Assembly (NCBI RefSeq): GCF_003231285.1
Contig: NZ_QKNS01000001.1
Span: 558,001 to 622,000 of the forward strand
DNA: 64,000 nt
Reading direction: 5' to 3'
DNA from: Hymenobacter sediminis
Lineage (GTDB): Bacteria > Bacteroidota > Bacteroidia > Cytophagales > Hymenobacteraceae
A program made the position numbers and the translations under genes. Within the stretch, counting starts at the first letter, position 1. Each line of letters starts with the position of its first letter. The notes under the pieces were generated by a model. That model was not told where the DNA came from. It was given only the letters and a program-made list of their open reading frames with translations, and ran no database searches. Below, piece by piece: positions 9,769 through 17,700 of the stretch.

Positions 9769-9899
9769 GTAGCAAACCCTGCTTTATCCTATCAGCAGGG
9801 GAAACGGTCTATTGGGTTGCCCGCCTGGTGAAAATACCCATCCATCTTTATGTTTAGGTTATTAGTCTAAATCAGGAGATAGGCGCTAAGTATTCCGCG

Positions 9900-9907
9900 T
9901 ACTTTTG
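9900..9907 (+). promoter_or_regulatory. Orphan TACTTTTG -7 box
   Basis: This is an exact match to TAnnTTTG on the plus strand. No TTG/TTTG is found at the expected -33 distance, and no gene follows before the hairpin at 9952. Confidence 0.35.
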
Positions 9908-9951
9908 TAATGAGTGAATGACTTAAGGTAGGATAGAGGGGTAGAGAAATT

Positions 9952-9979
9952 GAAAAGCCGCGCTGCAACGCGGCTTTTC
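9952..9979 (+). terminator. Perfect 11-bp hairpin, terminator-like
   Basis: The arms GAAAAGCCGCG (9952-9962) and CGCGGCTTTTC (9969-9979) enclose loop CTGCAA. The hairpin is symmetric, so it could act in both directions. It is about 180 bp after the nuclease stop and about 45 bp after the orphan -7 box. Confidence 0.7.
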
Positions 9980-10091
9980 GCATCTATAAGCTGTCTGCAG
10001 GCATACAGTTTATTTATCCTGTATCTTCATGTAAGATCTTGGAAGTCAATGCGCATTAGAAGCAGCAGAGCTTTAATAGATCAGCCTAAAG

Positions 10092-10131
10092 AGCAACCGG
10101 CTCCATACCTGTAGGTATGGAGCCGGTTGCT
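10092..10131 (-). terminator. Terminator of the DUF4468 gene, perfect 18-bp stem
   Basis: The arms 10092-10109 and 10114-10131 are perfectly complementary around loop TGTA. On the minus strand it lies 17 bp after the DUF4468 stop and is followed by CTTTAGG. The symmetry suggests that it also stops readthrough from the plus strand. Confidence 0.85.
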
Positions 10132-10148
10132 ATAGAAGGGTTGTAAGC

Positions 10149-10718
10149 CTAATTTTCGCTGCCTGCTACGCCAACATGGTCATCGGTTGGGGCACTATTC
10201 ATATAAGAGCGGAAGGCCATGGCTGCTTCGCTCGCCAGTGACGTAATCTGCGCTGTCAGACGACGGTCGTTATTAGTCCGGCTGTTGCTTTTGTCGGCAC
10301 GTAACTCAGTCCGGTAGTCGTCGAAAGAAACTATCTGCGTGGGCTGGGCTGGGTTAGGAATAACCCGGAAAGAGCCCACGCTATATTCATAGCCGTTATC
10401 ATTAGCACGGAATACAAAATCAAATAAAACGCTGACTTCCTGATCTTTGCCTTTTGCGTCAAGTTTCTTGGCTTTGCCCGTGCCAGTAACCCGCACGGTG
10501 CCTACCCCCTCTTCTGCTTTAAAGCCCGACTTAGGCCCGTAAGCAAACTTATTTTGGGTCCATTCCAGGGCCCGACGGTACAGAGCAGTCTTGCCAGCAC
10601 CCTCCGCAGACACTCGCTCGCTATACTCTATGGGGGCTGGGGCATCTGTTTGTGCCTGAGCTCCGGGTGCTAGTGCCAACATCCCACTTACCAACAAACC
10701 TAGTAGCACTTTTTTCAT
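10149..10718 (-). CDS. DUF4468 domain-containing secreted protein
   Basis: The protein has 189 residues. A clear signal peptide ends near AQA-QT (about 22). The rest resembles the DUF4468 family of Bacteroidota exported proteins: an N-terminal segment around YSERVSAEGAGKTALYRRAL, a central block of beta strands with VLFDFVFRANDNGYEYSV, and a C-terminal helix. The fold in this family is reported as TBP-like. Function is unknown. It is monocistronic, with a TATCTTTG box about 50 bp upstream of the ATG and an 18-bp hairpin behind it. Confidence 0.8.
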   Translation of the reverse strand: MKKVLLGLLVSGMLALAPGAQAQTDAPAPIEYSERVSAEGAGKTALYRRALEWTQNKFAYGPKSGFKAEEGVGTVRVTGTGKAKKLDAKGKDQEVSVLFDFVFRANDNGYEYSVGSFRVIPNPAQPTQIVSFDDYRTELRADKSNSRTNNDRRLTAQITSLASEAAMAFRSYMNSAPTDDHVGVAGSEN

Positions 10719-10768
10719 AGAAGAAAGAGAAGAAAATGAGAATTCAAAGGAAAAAAGGTTCTGCGAGA

Positions 10769-10776
10769 CAAAGATA
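10769..10776 (-). promoter_or_regulatory. TATCTTTG -7 box, likely promoter of the DUF4468 gene
   Basis: On the minus strand this is an exact TAnnTTTG match. It would start transcription about 44 nt ahead of the ATG at 10718. No clear -33 element is seen. Confidence 0.45.
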
Positions 10777-10995
10777 ATGCCTGTTTATAAGTCAGGAGGG
10801 AGAATTATAGATTATAATTTTGTTAAGACAGGGCTACTTGCATCAAGCATTGCCTGCAAGCAGCTTTTTAGAGTAAAAAAGTTTTTGTCCGAAGAATAAT
10901 ATTAGGCTTCTGTCGGGCTGAAGACACTATATATAAGGTAATAGTTCCGATAATTGTATATTTCCAATAATGGTACTTTCTGAGTCATTATGATG

Positions 10996-11023
10996 CAAAA
11001 GTAAATTTATTTAAAAGGACAAA
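10996..11023 (-). promoter_or_regulatory. TTTG-N16-TACTTTTG promoter candidate, leftward
   Basis: On the minus strand TTTG (11023-11020) precedes an exact TACTTTTG box (11003-10996), with a spacer of 16 bp, which is short for this class. The transcript would run about 270 nt before the DUF4468 gene, or could be an independent RNA. Confidence 0.3.
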
Positions 11024-11177
11024 GGTAACAGCTCATTTAGCCTAGTTGCTGTACTATTTTATTACATCGCAATAGATTGAAAAACAGCATCATAGTCATT
11101 AATAAAAAGAGTATGAGTTGAGCGTTATACTTAAGTAGGGGTAACATTTTGGTAACATAAAGTTAATCTTGTGCCTC

Positions 11178-11207
11178 TTGTTAGGCCTGAATAGAGTAGT
11201 ACTTTTG
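11178..11207 (+). promoter_or_regulatory. Strong Bacteroidota-type promoter TTG-N19-TACTTTTG
   Basis: TTG at 11178-11180 and an exact -7 box TACTTTTG at 11200-11207 are spaced by 19 bp, the preferred spacing of the phylum's main sigma factor. The transcript would start near 11214, lead into the structured segment at 11214-11363, and possibly on to the gene at 11449. Confidence 0.6.
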
Positions 11208-11213
11208 CGACGT

Positions 11214-11363
11214 GCTTCACTCTAAACAACATAATCTGATGAAGCGTGGGACCTTTTATAAAGGTGTCCTGCGAGATGACCGCAAGGTTGTTTTCTCCGT
11301 TGGTTCTTTCGTTTTTTTGGTTTTTAGCCCGTTCGCCGCTTCGGTTTTCGAAGCGGTTTTTTT
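11214..11363 (+). ncRNA. Candidate small RNA or terminating 5' leader
   Basis: About 150 nt lie between a strong promoter and a strong intrinsic terminator. They include a possible hairpin around GGACC...GGTGTCC (about 11249-11270) and U-rich stretches. A frame of 69 codons crosses the region but runs through the terminator hairpin, so I do not trust it. The unit could be an independent sRNA or an attenuating leader of the 115-residue protein gene that starts 86 bp after the terminator. I do not recognise a known RNA family. Confidence 0.35.
11336..11363 (+). terminator. Intrinsic terminator with seven-T tail upstream of the 11449 gene
   Basis: The stem CCGCTTCG (11336-11343) / CGAAGCGG (11349-11356) has loop GTTTT and is followed directly by seven T (11357-11363). 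It is the most classical rho-independent terminator of the window, and it lies in front of a gene rather than behind one. Confidence 0.85.
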
Positions 11364-11448
11364 GTGCCCTTCTATTTCGATAGGCATAGGCAAAACTGGC
11401 GCCCACTCACGCATTTTCTAATCCTTTACCCCCATACTGGTAAACGCC

Positions 11449-11796
11449 ATGAACGACACCACCTTCGCCCACCAGATGGTAGCTGCCGTTCTTGCCGCCA
11501 CCTGCATGGTGGACTCTTTCGACTTGCTGTTGCCCCTGGCTGGCGAGTCGACTGGTTTAACTGAGCACGCGGTCAACGCCGACAAGTTGCTGAAGCCGTC
11601 GATGCTAGAAGGCCTACTGGGTCGGGAATTGAAGCTAGAAGACTTCAATTGGTACCTCAACTTCTACAAAGTGCACGAAGTGGGGCTACACTTAGGTGCT
11701 AGCGTAGGCATGTCCCGCATAGCCCAGTTCCCCCTCGGTCAAAAAGACATCCGGGATTTCATACCCTTGCTGATCAACCGCGACTATGTAACCTAG
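11449..11796 (+). CDS. Hypothetical protein, 115 residues, no recognised family
   Basis: I do not recognise this protein. It starts with an ATG at 11449 and has a balanced composition, with no signal peptide or membrane segment. The middle (about 60-85) is acidic/aromatic (LEDFNWYLNFYKVHEVGLHL) and the C-terminus ends DFIPLLINRDYVT. Its own terminator follows (11808-11841), and a strong promoter plus terminator precede it, so it looks like a real, regulated single gene. Codon use is similar to its neighbours. Soluble cytoplasmic location is inferred only from the lack of export signals. Confidence 0.65.
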   Translation: MNDTTFAHQMVAAVLAATCMVDSFDLLLPLAGESTGLTEHAVNADKLLKPSMLEGLLGRELKLEDFNWYLNFYKVHEVGLHLGASVGMSRIAQFPLGQKDIRDFIPLLINRDYVT

Positions 11797-11807
11797 CCTT
11801 CTTTCCC

Positions 11808-11841
11808 AGCAAGCGCCCGGTTTTTAAGCGGGTGTTTTGCT
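11808..11841 (+). terminator. Terminator of the 115-residue protein gene
   Basis: An imperfect stem AGCAAgCgCCCG (11808-11819) pairs with CGGGTGTTTTGCT (11829-11841) around a loop of about 9 nt, and T-rich sequence follows. It starts 12 bp after the stop codon. Confidence 0.7.
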
Positions 11842-12108
11842 TTCAACCAATGACTGAAAACTGAAACTCAACAGCCCGATTTTCCCGAAGCCCACCTAAC
11901 GGCGGCATCGGGGCGGGGTGGTGCAAGGAGCGGGGTGATAGAAATCAGGGGGGATTCTGACGCAAGTCGGTCCGCAAATTGGCCACCCCGTTTTTCGGGT
12001 ACTTCATAAGTAATTGCTAGCTGCTTCAGGCTAAAGCCAGGGGTAGGGCATTCATCTGATTTTGCAGGTAGCGGGTGCTGCTAGCAAAATCATAGCTTTT
12101 TAAAACCT
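11842..12108. other. Non-coding leader region ahead of the pyrD-like gene
   Basis: No gene is seen. The segment 11910-12000 is G-rich and then C-rich: GGGGTGG near 11917 could pair with CCACCCC near 11981, enclosing about 60 nt, and CCCCG-TTTTT-CGGG follows. This could be a structured leader or attenuator of the nucleotide cluster. No PyrR-binding or riboswitch motif is recognised. Confidence 0.35.
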
Positions 12109-12954
12109 ATGCAACTCGGCAAACTCACACTCCAGAACCCCGTGTGCCTCGCGGCCGCCCCCTGGCAGTTGGATGGAACGGGCTACGAGCGGCTGGGGGC
12201 GATTTTCACCCGCACCGTAACTATGGAGCCGAAGCCCGGGCTCTACGAAGAAGGTATTTGGCAGGTCGCCGACCAGACCTTGTTGAACGCCACCAACATG
12301 CGCACCGAAAGCGCCGAGATTTTAGTGCAGGAACACTTGCCTAACCTGCGCCGCTACGGTGTGCCCGTGTTTGTAAGCATCACGGCTCCTGGCATTCCAG
12401 GTTTTCGCAAGATTGCACGCTTTCTGTCCCGTGAAGCCGGTAGCCTGATTGCGGGCGTAGAAGTGTACATCGCCCAGCCCGACACCGAAAAAGGGGAGGA
12501 ACTCAATGCCAAGTTCGTGCGCGAAGCCACCCAAGCCGTGCGCAATGAGCTGGGCCCTGAGGCTGCCGTAATCGTGAAGCTACCACCGTGGCCAGAGCAC
12601 ATCCGTGGCCTAGCCCTAGGGGCGCAAGCCGGTGGGGCCGATGCGCTAGCCGCTACCAACTTGCTAAAAGGGCTACACTTGCCCGACGACGCTACCGCTG
12701 CCCCAGTGGCCGGTGGTCTCTCCGGGGAAGCTCTGCGTCCGGTGGCTCTGCGCTGCGTATGGGAGCTAGCCCACGATGAACGGATAACACTGCCTATCTT
12801 CGGCACAGGCGGAATATTCACCGCTAGCCACGTAACGGATTATCTACGGTGCGGGGCTAATGCCGTGCAAATTGCCAGCGGCGAGTGGTTGGAGCCTGGC
12901 CTTACGGCCCGGTTATCCGCTGAGTGCGGGCATTTGGTGCCTACCAATATGTAA
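12109..12954 (+). CDS. pyrD: Dihydroorotate dehydrogenase homolog (class 1 type) with altered active-site motif
   Basis: The 281 residues fit the class 1 dihydroorotate dehydrogenase barrel. They share an N-terminal NPVCLAA segment, LNATNM (flavin/orotate region), VIVKLPP with the conserved Lys, GGLSGEALRPVALR, and the phosphate-binding GTGGIFTASHVTDYLRCGANAVQIAS region. The family normally carries NxSCPN after the third strand, with the catalytic Cys; here the aligned residues read YIAQPD, so that Cys and both Asn are absent. The protein sits directly ahead of pyrF and pyrE, which argues for a role in UMP synthesis. Its catalytic competence is doubtful or uses another base. A related FMN-dependent role cannot be excluded. 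Confidence 0.75.
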   Translation: MQLGKLTLQNPVCLAAAPWQLDGTGYERLGAIFTRTVTMEPKPGLYEEGIWQVADQTLLNATNMRTESAEILVQEHLPNLRRYGVPVFVSITAPGIPGFRKIARFLSREAGSLIAGVEVYIAQPDTEKGEELNAKFVREATQAVRNELGPEAAVIVKLPPWPEHIRGLALGAQAGGADALAATNLLKGLHLPDDATAAPVAGGLSGEALRPVALRCVWELAHDERITLPIFGTGGIFTASHVTDYLRCGANAVQIASGEWLEPGLTARLSAECGHLVPTNM

Positions 12955-13059
12955 CCCGAAGCTCCTGCTTCGTTTCCGAGCACTGTTTGTCCTGCTGTTG
13001 TAACAGCATTGCCTATCCAACATCACGCCAAGCGAAAGCTTAGCGCTATTTCCCACCCC

Positions 13060-13821
13060 ATGGAAAAGCTACTTCAACGCGTTCAGCATGCCAACTCTCT
13101 GCTCTGCGTCGGCCTCGACCCTGTGAGCGATGATGCCCAAGTAGCGCGTCGTCTGGCAGAAGTCATCGACCAAACCAGCGAGTATGCTGCTGCATTTAAA
13201 CCCAACCTGGCCTTTTTTCTGAGTCGGGAAGATGGTGTCAAGCTGTTGCGCGAAACCGTGCATCGTATTCCTGAAAGTATTCCAGTAATTCTGGACGGCA
13301 AGTTTGGCGACATTGCTAACACTGCCGACCATTACGCCAAGTTCACCTATGACGTAATCGGGGCCGATGGCGTAACAGTAAACCCCTATATGGGCGACGA
13401 CGCCATTGTCCCCTTTGCCCGCCCCGGTAAGCTGGTGTTCGTGCTGGCCAAAACCAGTAATAAGCCTACTCACTCCCTGCAAGACGTAGCCCTCACCCGC
13501 GGCGGCACACTCTCAGACTGCGCCGCTCACGTGATCCGCAAACTGGATGAAGAGCATGGTGGGATCGGCCTGGTAGTAGGAGCCACCAACCCCGAAGCCG
13601 TAGCCCGTATCCGCAGCCTCACGCCGCAGCAGTGGTTCTTGGTGCCCGGCGTTGGTGCCCAGGGTGGCGACCTGCAGGCTACTATGAAAGCAGGCCTCCG
13701 ACCTGATGGCTCCGGCCTTCTCATTAATACATCGCGTGTGTTGTGGCAAGCAGCTGATGCCGGTGCCGCCGCGCGGGAGCTAGTAGAACAGATTAACCAG
13801 TTCCGACAGGTAGCAGTGTAA
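13060..13821 (+). CDS. pyrF: Orotidine 5'-phosphate decarboxylase
   Basis: The protein has 253 residues from the ATG at 13060. An in-frame start at 13009 would add 17 residues unlike the family, so I reject it. It converts OMP to UMP, the last step of de novo UMP synthesis, in the cytoplasm. The substrate-binding CVGLDP is at about 15-20. The catalytic Asp-Lys-Asp array is seen in LDGKFGDIANTA. The phosphate loop is in the VPGVGAQGGD segment. The longer form with FGDIANTA belongs to the type 2 OMP decarboxylases. It follows the pyrD-like gene by about 105 bp and precedes pyrE, separated by a repeat-bearing gap. Confidence 0.95.
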   Translation: MEKLLQRVQHANSLLCVGLDPVSDDAQVARRLAEVIDQTSEYAAAFKPNLAFFLSREDGVKLLRETVHRIPESIPVILDGKFGDIANTADHYAKFTYDVIGADGVTVNPYMGDDAIVPFARPGKLVFVLAKTSNKPTHSLQDVALTRGGTLSDCAAHVIRKLDEEHGGIGLVVGATNPEAVARIRSLTPQQWFLVPGVGAQGGDLQATMKAGLRPDGSGLLINTSRVLWQAADAGAAARELVEQINQFRQVAV

Positions 13822-13845
13822 CTTGCACGCAGTAACCAATATGTA

Positions 13846-13983
13846 TTCTGAGCTTGTCAAGGACCGGCATATTGGTTGTTGAATTGATACAGACGAAGCG
13901 GTAGAGATGCCTCGGCTGCATTCAGCATGACGATTACTTTGGCAACATCAGCATGCGAGATTCCTCGACAAGCTCAGAATGAC
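13846..13983. repeat. Inverted pair of dispersed GTCATTCTGAGCTTGTCGAGGA-type elements
   Basis: TTCTGAGCTTGTCAAGGA (13846-13863) recurs inverted at 13962-13979 with a single mismatch, extended to GTCATTCTGAG. A third, related word (CGTCATGCTGAATGCAGC on the minus strand, 13916-13932) lies between them. Elements of the form GTCATxCTGAGC are, to my knowledge, common extragenic repeats in Hymenobacter-like genomes. The segment carries no gene. Confidence 0.7.
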
Positions 13984-14030
13984 AGTCTAAGTAATCATCC
14001 TTTTCGCACCTCATACATAGGGTATACATC

Positions 14031-14645
14031 TTGACTTCCCCCCAAACCACCTTCGCCTCCGAAACTCTGGAGCAACAACTATTGCAGGAAGATGCACTGC
14101 TGCGCGGGCACTTCCGACTTTCCTCCGGCCTGCACTCCGATACCTATGTACAATGCGCCCGGTTTCTACGCCGGCCCGACTTGGCGGCACCGGCAGCGGC
14201 AGAACTGGCCCGGCAGATACAGCAGGCAGGATTGCAGCCTGATGTGGTGGTAGGACCAGCTATGGGTGGCGTGGTGATTGGGTATGAGCTAGCTCGGCAG
14301 TTGGGCGTGCCTGGTATCTTCACCGAGCGGGACGATACCGGCCAAATGACCCTGCGGCGGGGCTTTACTATTGAGCCCGGCCAAAAAATTGTCATTGCCG
14401 AAGATGTGGTGACTACCGGCAAGAGCACCAACGAGGTAGCGCGGGTGTTGGAGGGCTTAGGCGCAAAAGTTTTGGCCGTAGCGAGTTTAATTGACCGCAC
14501 GGGTGGGAAAGCTGAGCTAACTTTTCCGAACTTTGCCCTGCTGCCGGTAACGGCGGCCACCTACGCACCCGATGATTGCCCGCTTTGCCGGGCAGGTATT
14601 CCGGTGGTGAAACCCGGCAGTCGGCCGGAAAAAGCGTTTTCTTAA
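14031..14645 (+). CDS. pyrE: Orotate phosphoribosyltransferase
   Basis: The protein has 204 residues and joins orotate to PRPP to give OMP, the substrate of PyrF. The PRPP-binding signature IVIAEDVVTTGKST (about 123-136) is intact. LSSGLHSDTYVQCARF near the N-terminus is the orotate-binding region, and VVGPAMGGVVIGYELA is the conserved central loop. No in-frame ATG exists near the N-terminus, so the start is TTG at 14031, which fits the family length. It lies 210 bp downstream of pyrF and 126 bp upstream of purL, so it may have its own promoter in the repeat-bearing gap. Confidence 0.94.
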   Translation: MTSPQTTFASETLEQQLLQEDALLRGHFRLSSGLHSDTYVQCARFLRRPDLAAPAAAELARQIQQAGLQPDVVVGPAMGGVVIGYELARQLGVPGIFTERDDTGQMTLRRGFTIEPGQKIVIAEDVVTTGKSTNEVARVLEGLGAKVLAVASLIDRTGGKAELTFPNFALLPVTAATYAPDDCPLCRAGIPVVKPGSRPEKAFS

Positions 14646-14771
14646 ACCTACTCAGCCAGCAAACGGCTGCTGAGCAAGGCATTTTCGGCGTACCCTGCGC
14701 GGGTATGCTTCCTCACGCGGGCACCTTCGCCTAAGCGTGGGAAACCCGAAAAATAGATAACCATTCTCCTT

Positions 14772-17700
14772 TTGGACTCTACCCAAAGAACCATACAGCT
14801 TCTGCTCAAGCCCGGCCAACATGACGGCGAGGGCCAACGGGTTGCCGAAGCTGCCCAACGTCACCTAGGCCTCTCTACTGGCCGGGTGCAAAGCACCGCC
14901 CTCTACACGGTGCGCTACCCCGTGAGCGACGAGCAACTGCGCGACTTCGCCACCCACTGCCTCCAAGACCCGGTGCTGAACGACGTGGCCCTCGACGAGT
15001 TCCGCCACGGCTCTGAATCTGAATATAAAAGCTACATTCTGGTTGCTAAGCTGCCCGGCGTAACCGACGACGAAGGCATATCGGCGCAGAACGCCCTTGG
15101 CGACTTCCTGAACCAGCCGCTGGACACCCATACCCAGCATATCTTCAGCAAACGGCTCTACTTCCTGGAGCACGAATTGCCAGAGAGTAGTCTGCGCCGC
15201 TTGGCGGAAGAGCTGCTCGGCAACAAAATGATTAACCGCTTCGAGGTCGGCCCCATAGCCCAGATTCGCGACTATACGCCGCGGCCGGGTGGTGGGGCCG
15301 AATCCATTACGAACACGGTGCCGCTGGTTGGCCTTTCCGATGAGGAGCTAGTGAAGCTGTCGAAGGACAACCTCTACGCCCTGAACCTGGAGGAAATGCG
15401 CGCCGTGCGCGACCATTACACTAGCATTGCCGAGGAGCGGCAGGCCGCTGGTCTGCCCCAGGACCCCACCGACTGTGAGCTGGAAATCATAGCCCAGACT
15501 TGGTCGGAGCACTGCAAGCATAAGGAGTTTTCGGCCGTTATTAAGTACAAAGATGCTGACACCGGCGAGGAGTTCGAAGTGGATTCCTTGTTCAAGACTT
15601 ACATTAAGAACGCTACCTCCGAGGTAGACCGCCAGCTCCGCGCCAACGGCAACGACTGGCTGATCAAGGTGTTCTCCGACAACGCCGGCGCCGTGCGCAT
15701 CAACCCCGAGTCGTTGTTCGTGTGGAAGGTGGAAACTCACAATTCTCCTTCGGCCATTGACCCCTACGGTGGAGCTATTACCGGCATCTTGGGCAACAAC
15801 CGCGACCCGCTGGCCACTGGCATCGGGGGCGCGCGGCTGCTGTTCAACACCAACGTGCTCTGCTTCGGCAACCCCGAATTCAACGGCACCCTGCTGAGCA
15901 ACCAGCTGCATCCCCGCCGCATTTTCGAGGGCGTGCGCAAGGGCATTGAGGACGGCGGCAACAAGTCGGGCGTTCCGACGGTGAACGGGGCCATTGTGTT
16001 CGATGACCGGTACGCGGGTAAGCCGCTGGTGTACTGCGGCACCGGCGCCGTAATGCCCATGCAACTTGCCGGCCTCGACTCCTGGGAGAAGAAGATTGAC
16101 GCCCAGGACCGCATCATTATGGCCGGTGGCCGGGTGGGCAAAGACGGTATCCACGGCGCTACCTTCTCCAGCATTGAGCTGGATGAAACCTCGCCCGCCA
16201 CGGCCGTGCAAATTGGCTCGCCGATTACCCAGAAGTTGGCCATGGACTTCCTAATCCTGGCTACCCGCCGCGGCCTCATCAAGTGCAGCACCGATAATGG
16301 TGCGGGGGGCTTGTCCTCGTCCATTGGAGAGCTGGCTACTATCAGCGGCGGGGCCGTGGTGGAGCTGGAGAAAGTACCCTTGAAATACCCTGGCCTACGC
16401 CCGTGGGAAATCTTCGTGTCGGAGTCGCAGGAGCGTTTCTCGCTAGCCGTGGAGCCGAGCAAGATGGAGGAGCTGATGGCTCTAGGTCAGGAAATGGAAG
16501 TGGAGCTGACCGATATCGGCTACTTCACTTCGGATGGCAGCCTTGATGTGTGCTTCGATGGTGAGTCGGTAGCACGCATCGATATGGAGTTCCTACACAA
16601 TGGCGTGCCGCGCAAAGTGCTGGAAGCCGAGTGGACCAAACCCACGGCTCAAGAACCCGCGCTACCCGCTGACCTCGACTATACCGACATGCTGAGCCGC
16701 CTGCTGGGCAGCCTCAATATCTGCTCCCGCGAGTCGGTGATTCGGCAGTACGACCACGAGGTGAAAGGCCGCACCATCATCAAGCCGCTCATGGGCGCTA
16801 CCGGCCAGGCTCCACAGGATGCCGCCGTGGTGCGTTTCAACTTCGAGAGCTGGGAGGGGGTAGCCGTGAGCAACGGTATTCTGCCCCGCTTCGGCGACCT
16901 AGACGCATACCATATGTCGGCTGGTGCGTTTGACGAGGCCGTGCGTCAGATTGTAGCGGTAGGAGGGAAGCTGCCCAACCTGAGCTACGGGGACGGTAAC
17001 TTCTGGTCCGTCAACGACAACTTCTGCGTACCCGACTCGGTGTACGACCCCGCCACCAACCCTGACGGCAAGCACAAGCTGGCTAAGCTGGTGCGCATGT
17101 GCCAGGCCCTGCGCGACGCCACGGCGGCCTATTGCATTCCGCTCACCTCGGGCAAGGACTCGATGAAGAACGACTTCAAGGCCGATGGCGTGAAGATTTC
17201 TGTGCCGCCTACGGTCCTGTACTCCATGACCGCCAAAATCGAGGACGTCCGCCGCACCATCACCTCCGACTTCAAGCAAGCCGACGACGTGGTGTACCTG
17301 CTGGGCGAGACCTACGACGAGCTAGGCGGCTCGGAGTTCTATCAGCTCTTCGGCGAGCTAGGTGCCAATGTGCCCAAGGTCCGGTTCGAGGAAGCTAAAG
17401 CCCTCTACACGCTGATGGGCGAGGCCAACGAGAAAGGCCTCATCCAATCCTGCCACGATTTGTCGGATGGTGGCCTGGCCGTTGGCTTGGCGGAAGCCAC
17501 GTTTGGTCACGGTTTTGGCGCTGATGTGGAGCTGCCCGCTACTGGCCTAGGCCTGTCGGCGCAGCTGTTCTCGGAGTCGCACTCCCGATTCGTGGCCACG
17601 GTGGCTCCGGAAGATGTGGTGGCCTTCGAGCAGCACTTCGGTGCCCGCGCTACCCGTCTCGGCGTGGTAACGCAGGACAGCCAGCTCACGGTGCGCCACG

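Larger units (their letters stand above)
9769..10148. other. Intergenic region between convergent genes with hairpins and an orphan -7 box
   Basis: These 380 bp hold no convincing coding frame. They contain a small inverted repeat CCCTGCT/AGCAGGG (9777-9800) just after the nuclease stop, an exact TACTTTTG box (9900-9907), a perfect hairpin (9952-9979) and the DUF4468 terminator (10092-10131). The box and hairpin together are discussed as a possible small RNA. Confidence 0.6.
10719..11177. other. AT-rich non-coding island with divergent promoter boxes
   Basis: About 460 bp have a visibly lower GC content than all neighbours. No credible gene is seen. An exact -7 box for the minus strand lies at 10769-10776 and another at 10996-11003. 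The right end runs into the promoter at 11178-11207. It could be a regulatory region, or a remnant of acquired DNA. Confidence 0.6.

Noticed and set aside
11236..11245. CTGATGA, the core of a hammerhead ribozyme
   Set aside because: No GAAA after a stem II and no stem III/stem I pairing could be found.
11131..11406. 91-codon minus-strand frame over the same segment
   Set aside because: It is antisense to the promoter/terminator unit, is rich in Arg/Asn from the hairpin and A-runs, and has no start signal or homology.
11212..11421. 69-codon plus-strand frame through the leader and terminator at 11214-11363
   Set aside because: It runs straight through a strong terminator hairpin and T-run, has low-complexity Phe/Val stretches and no family resemblance.
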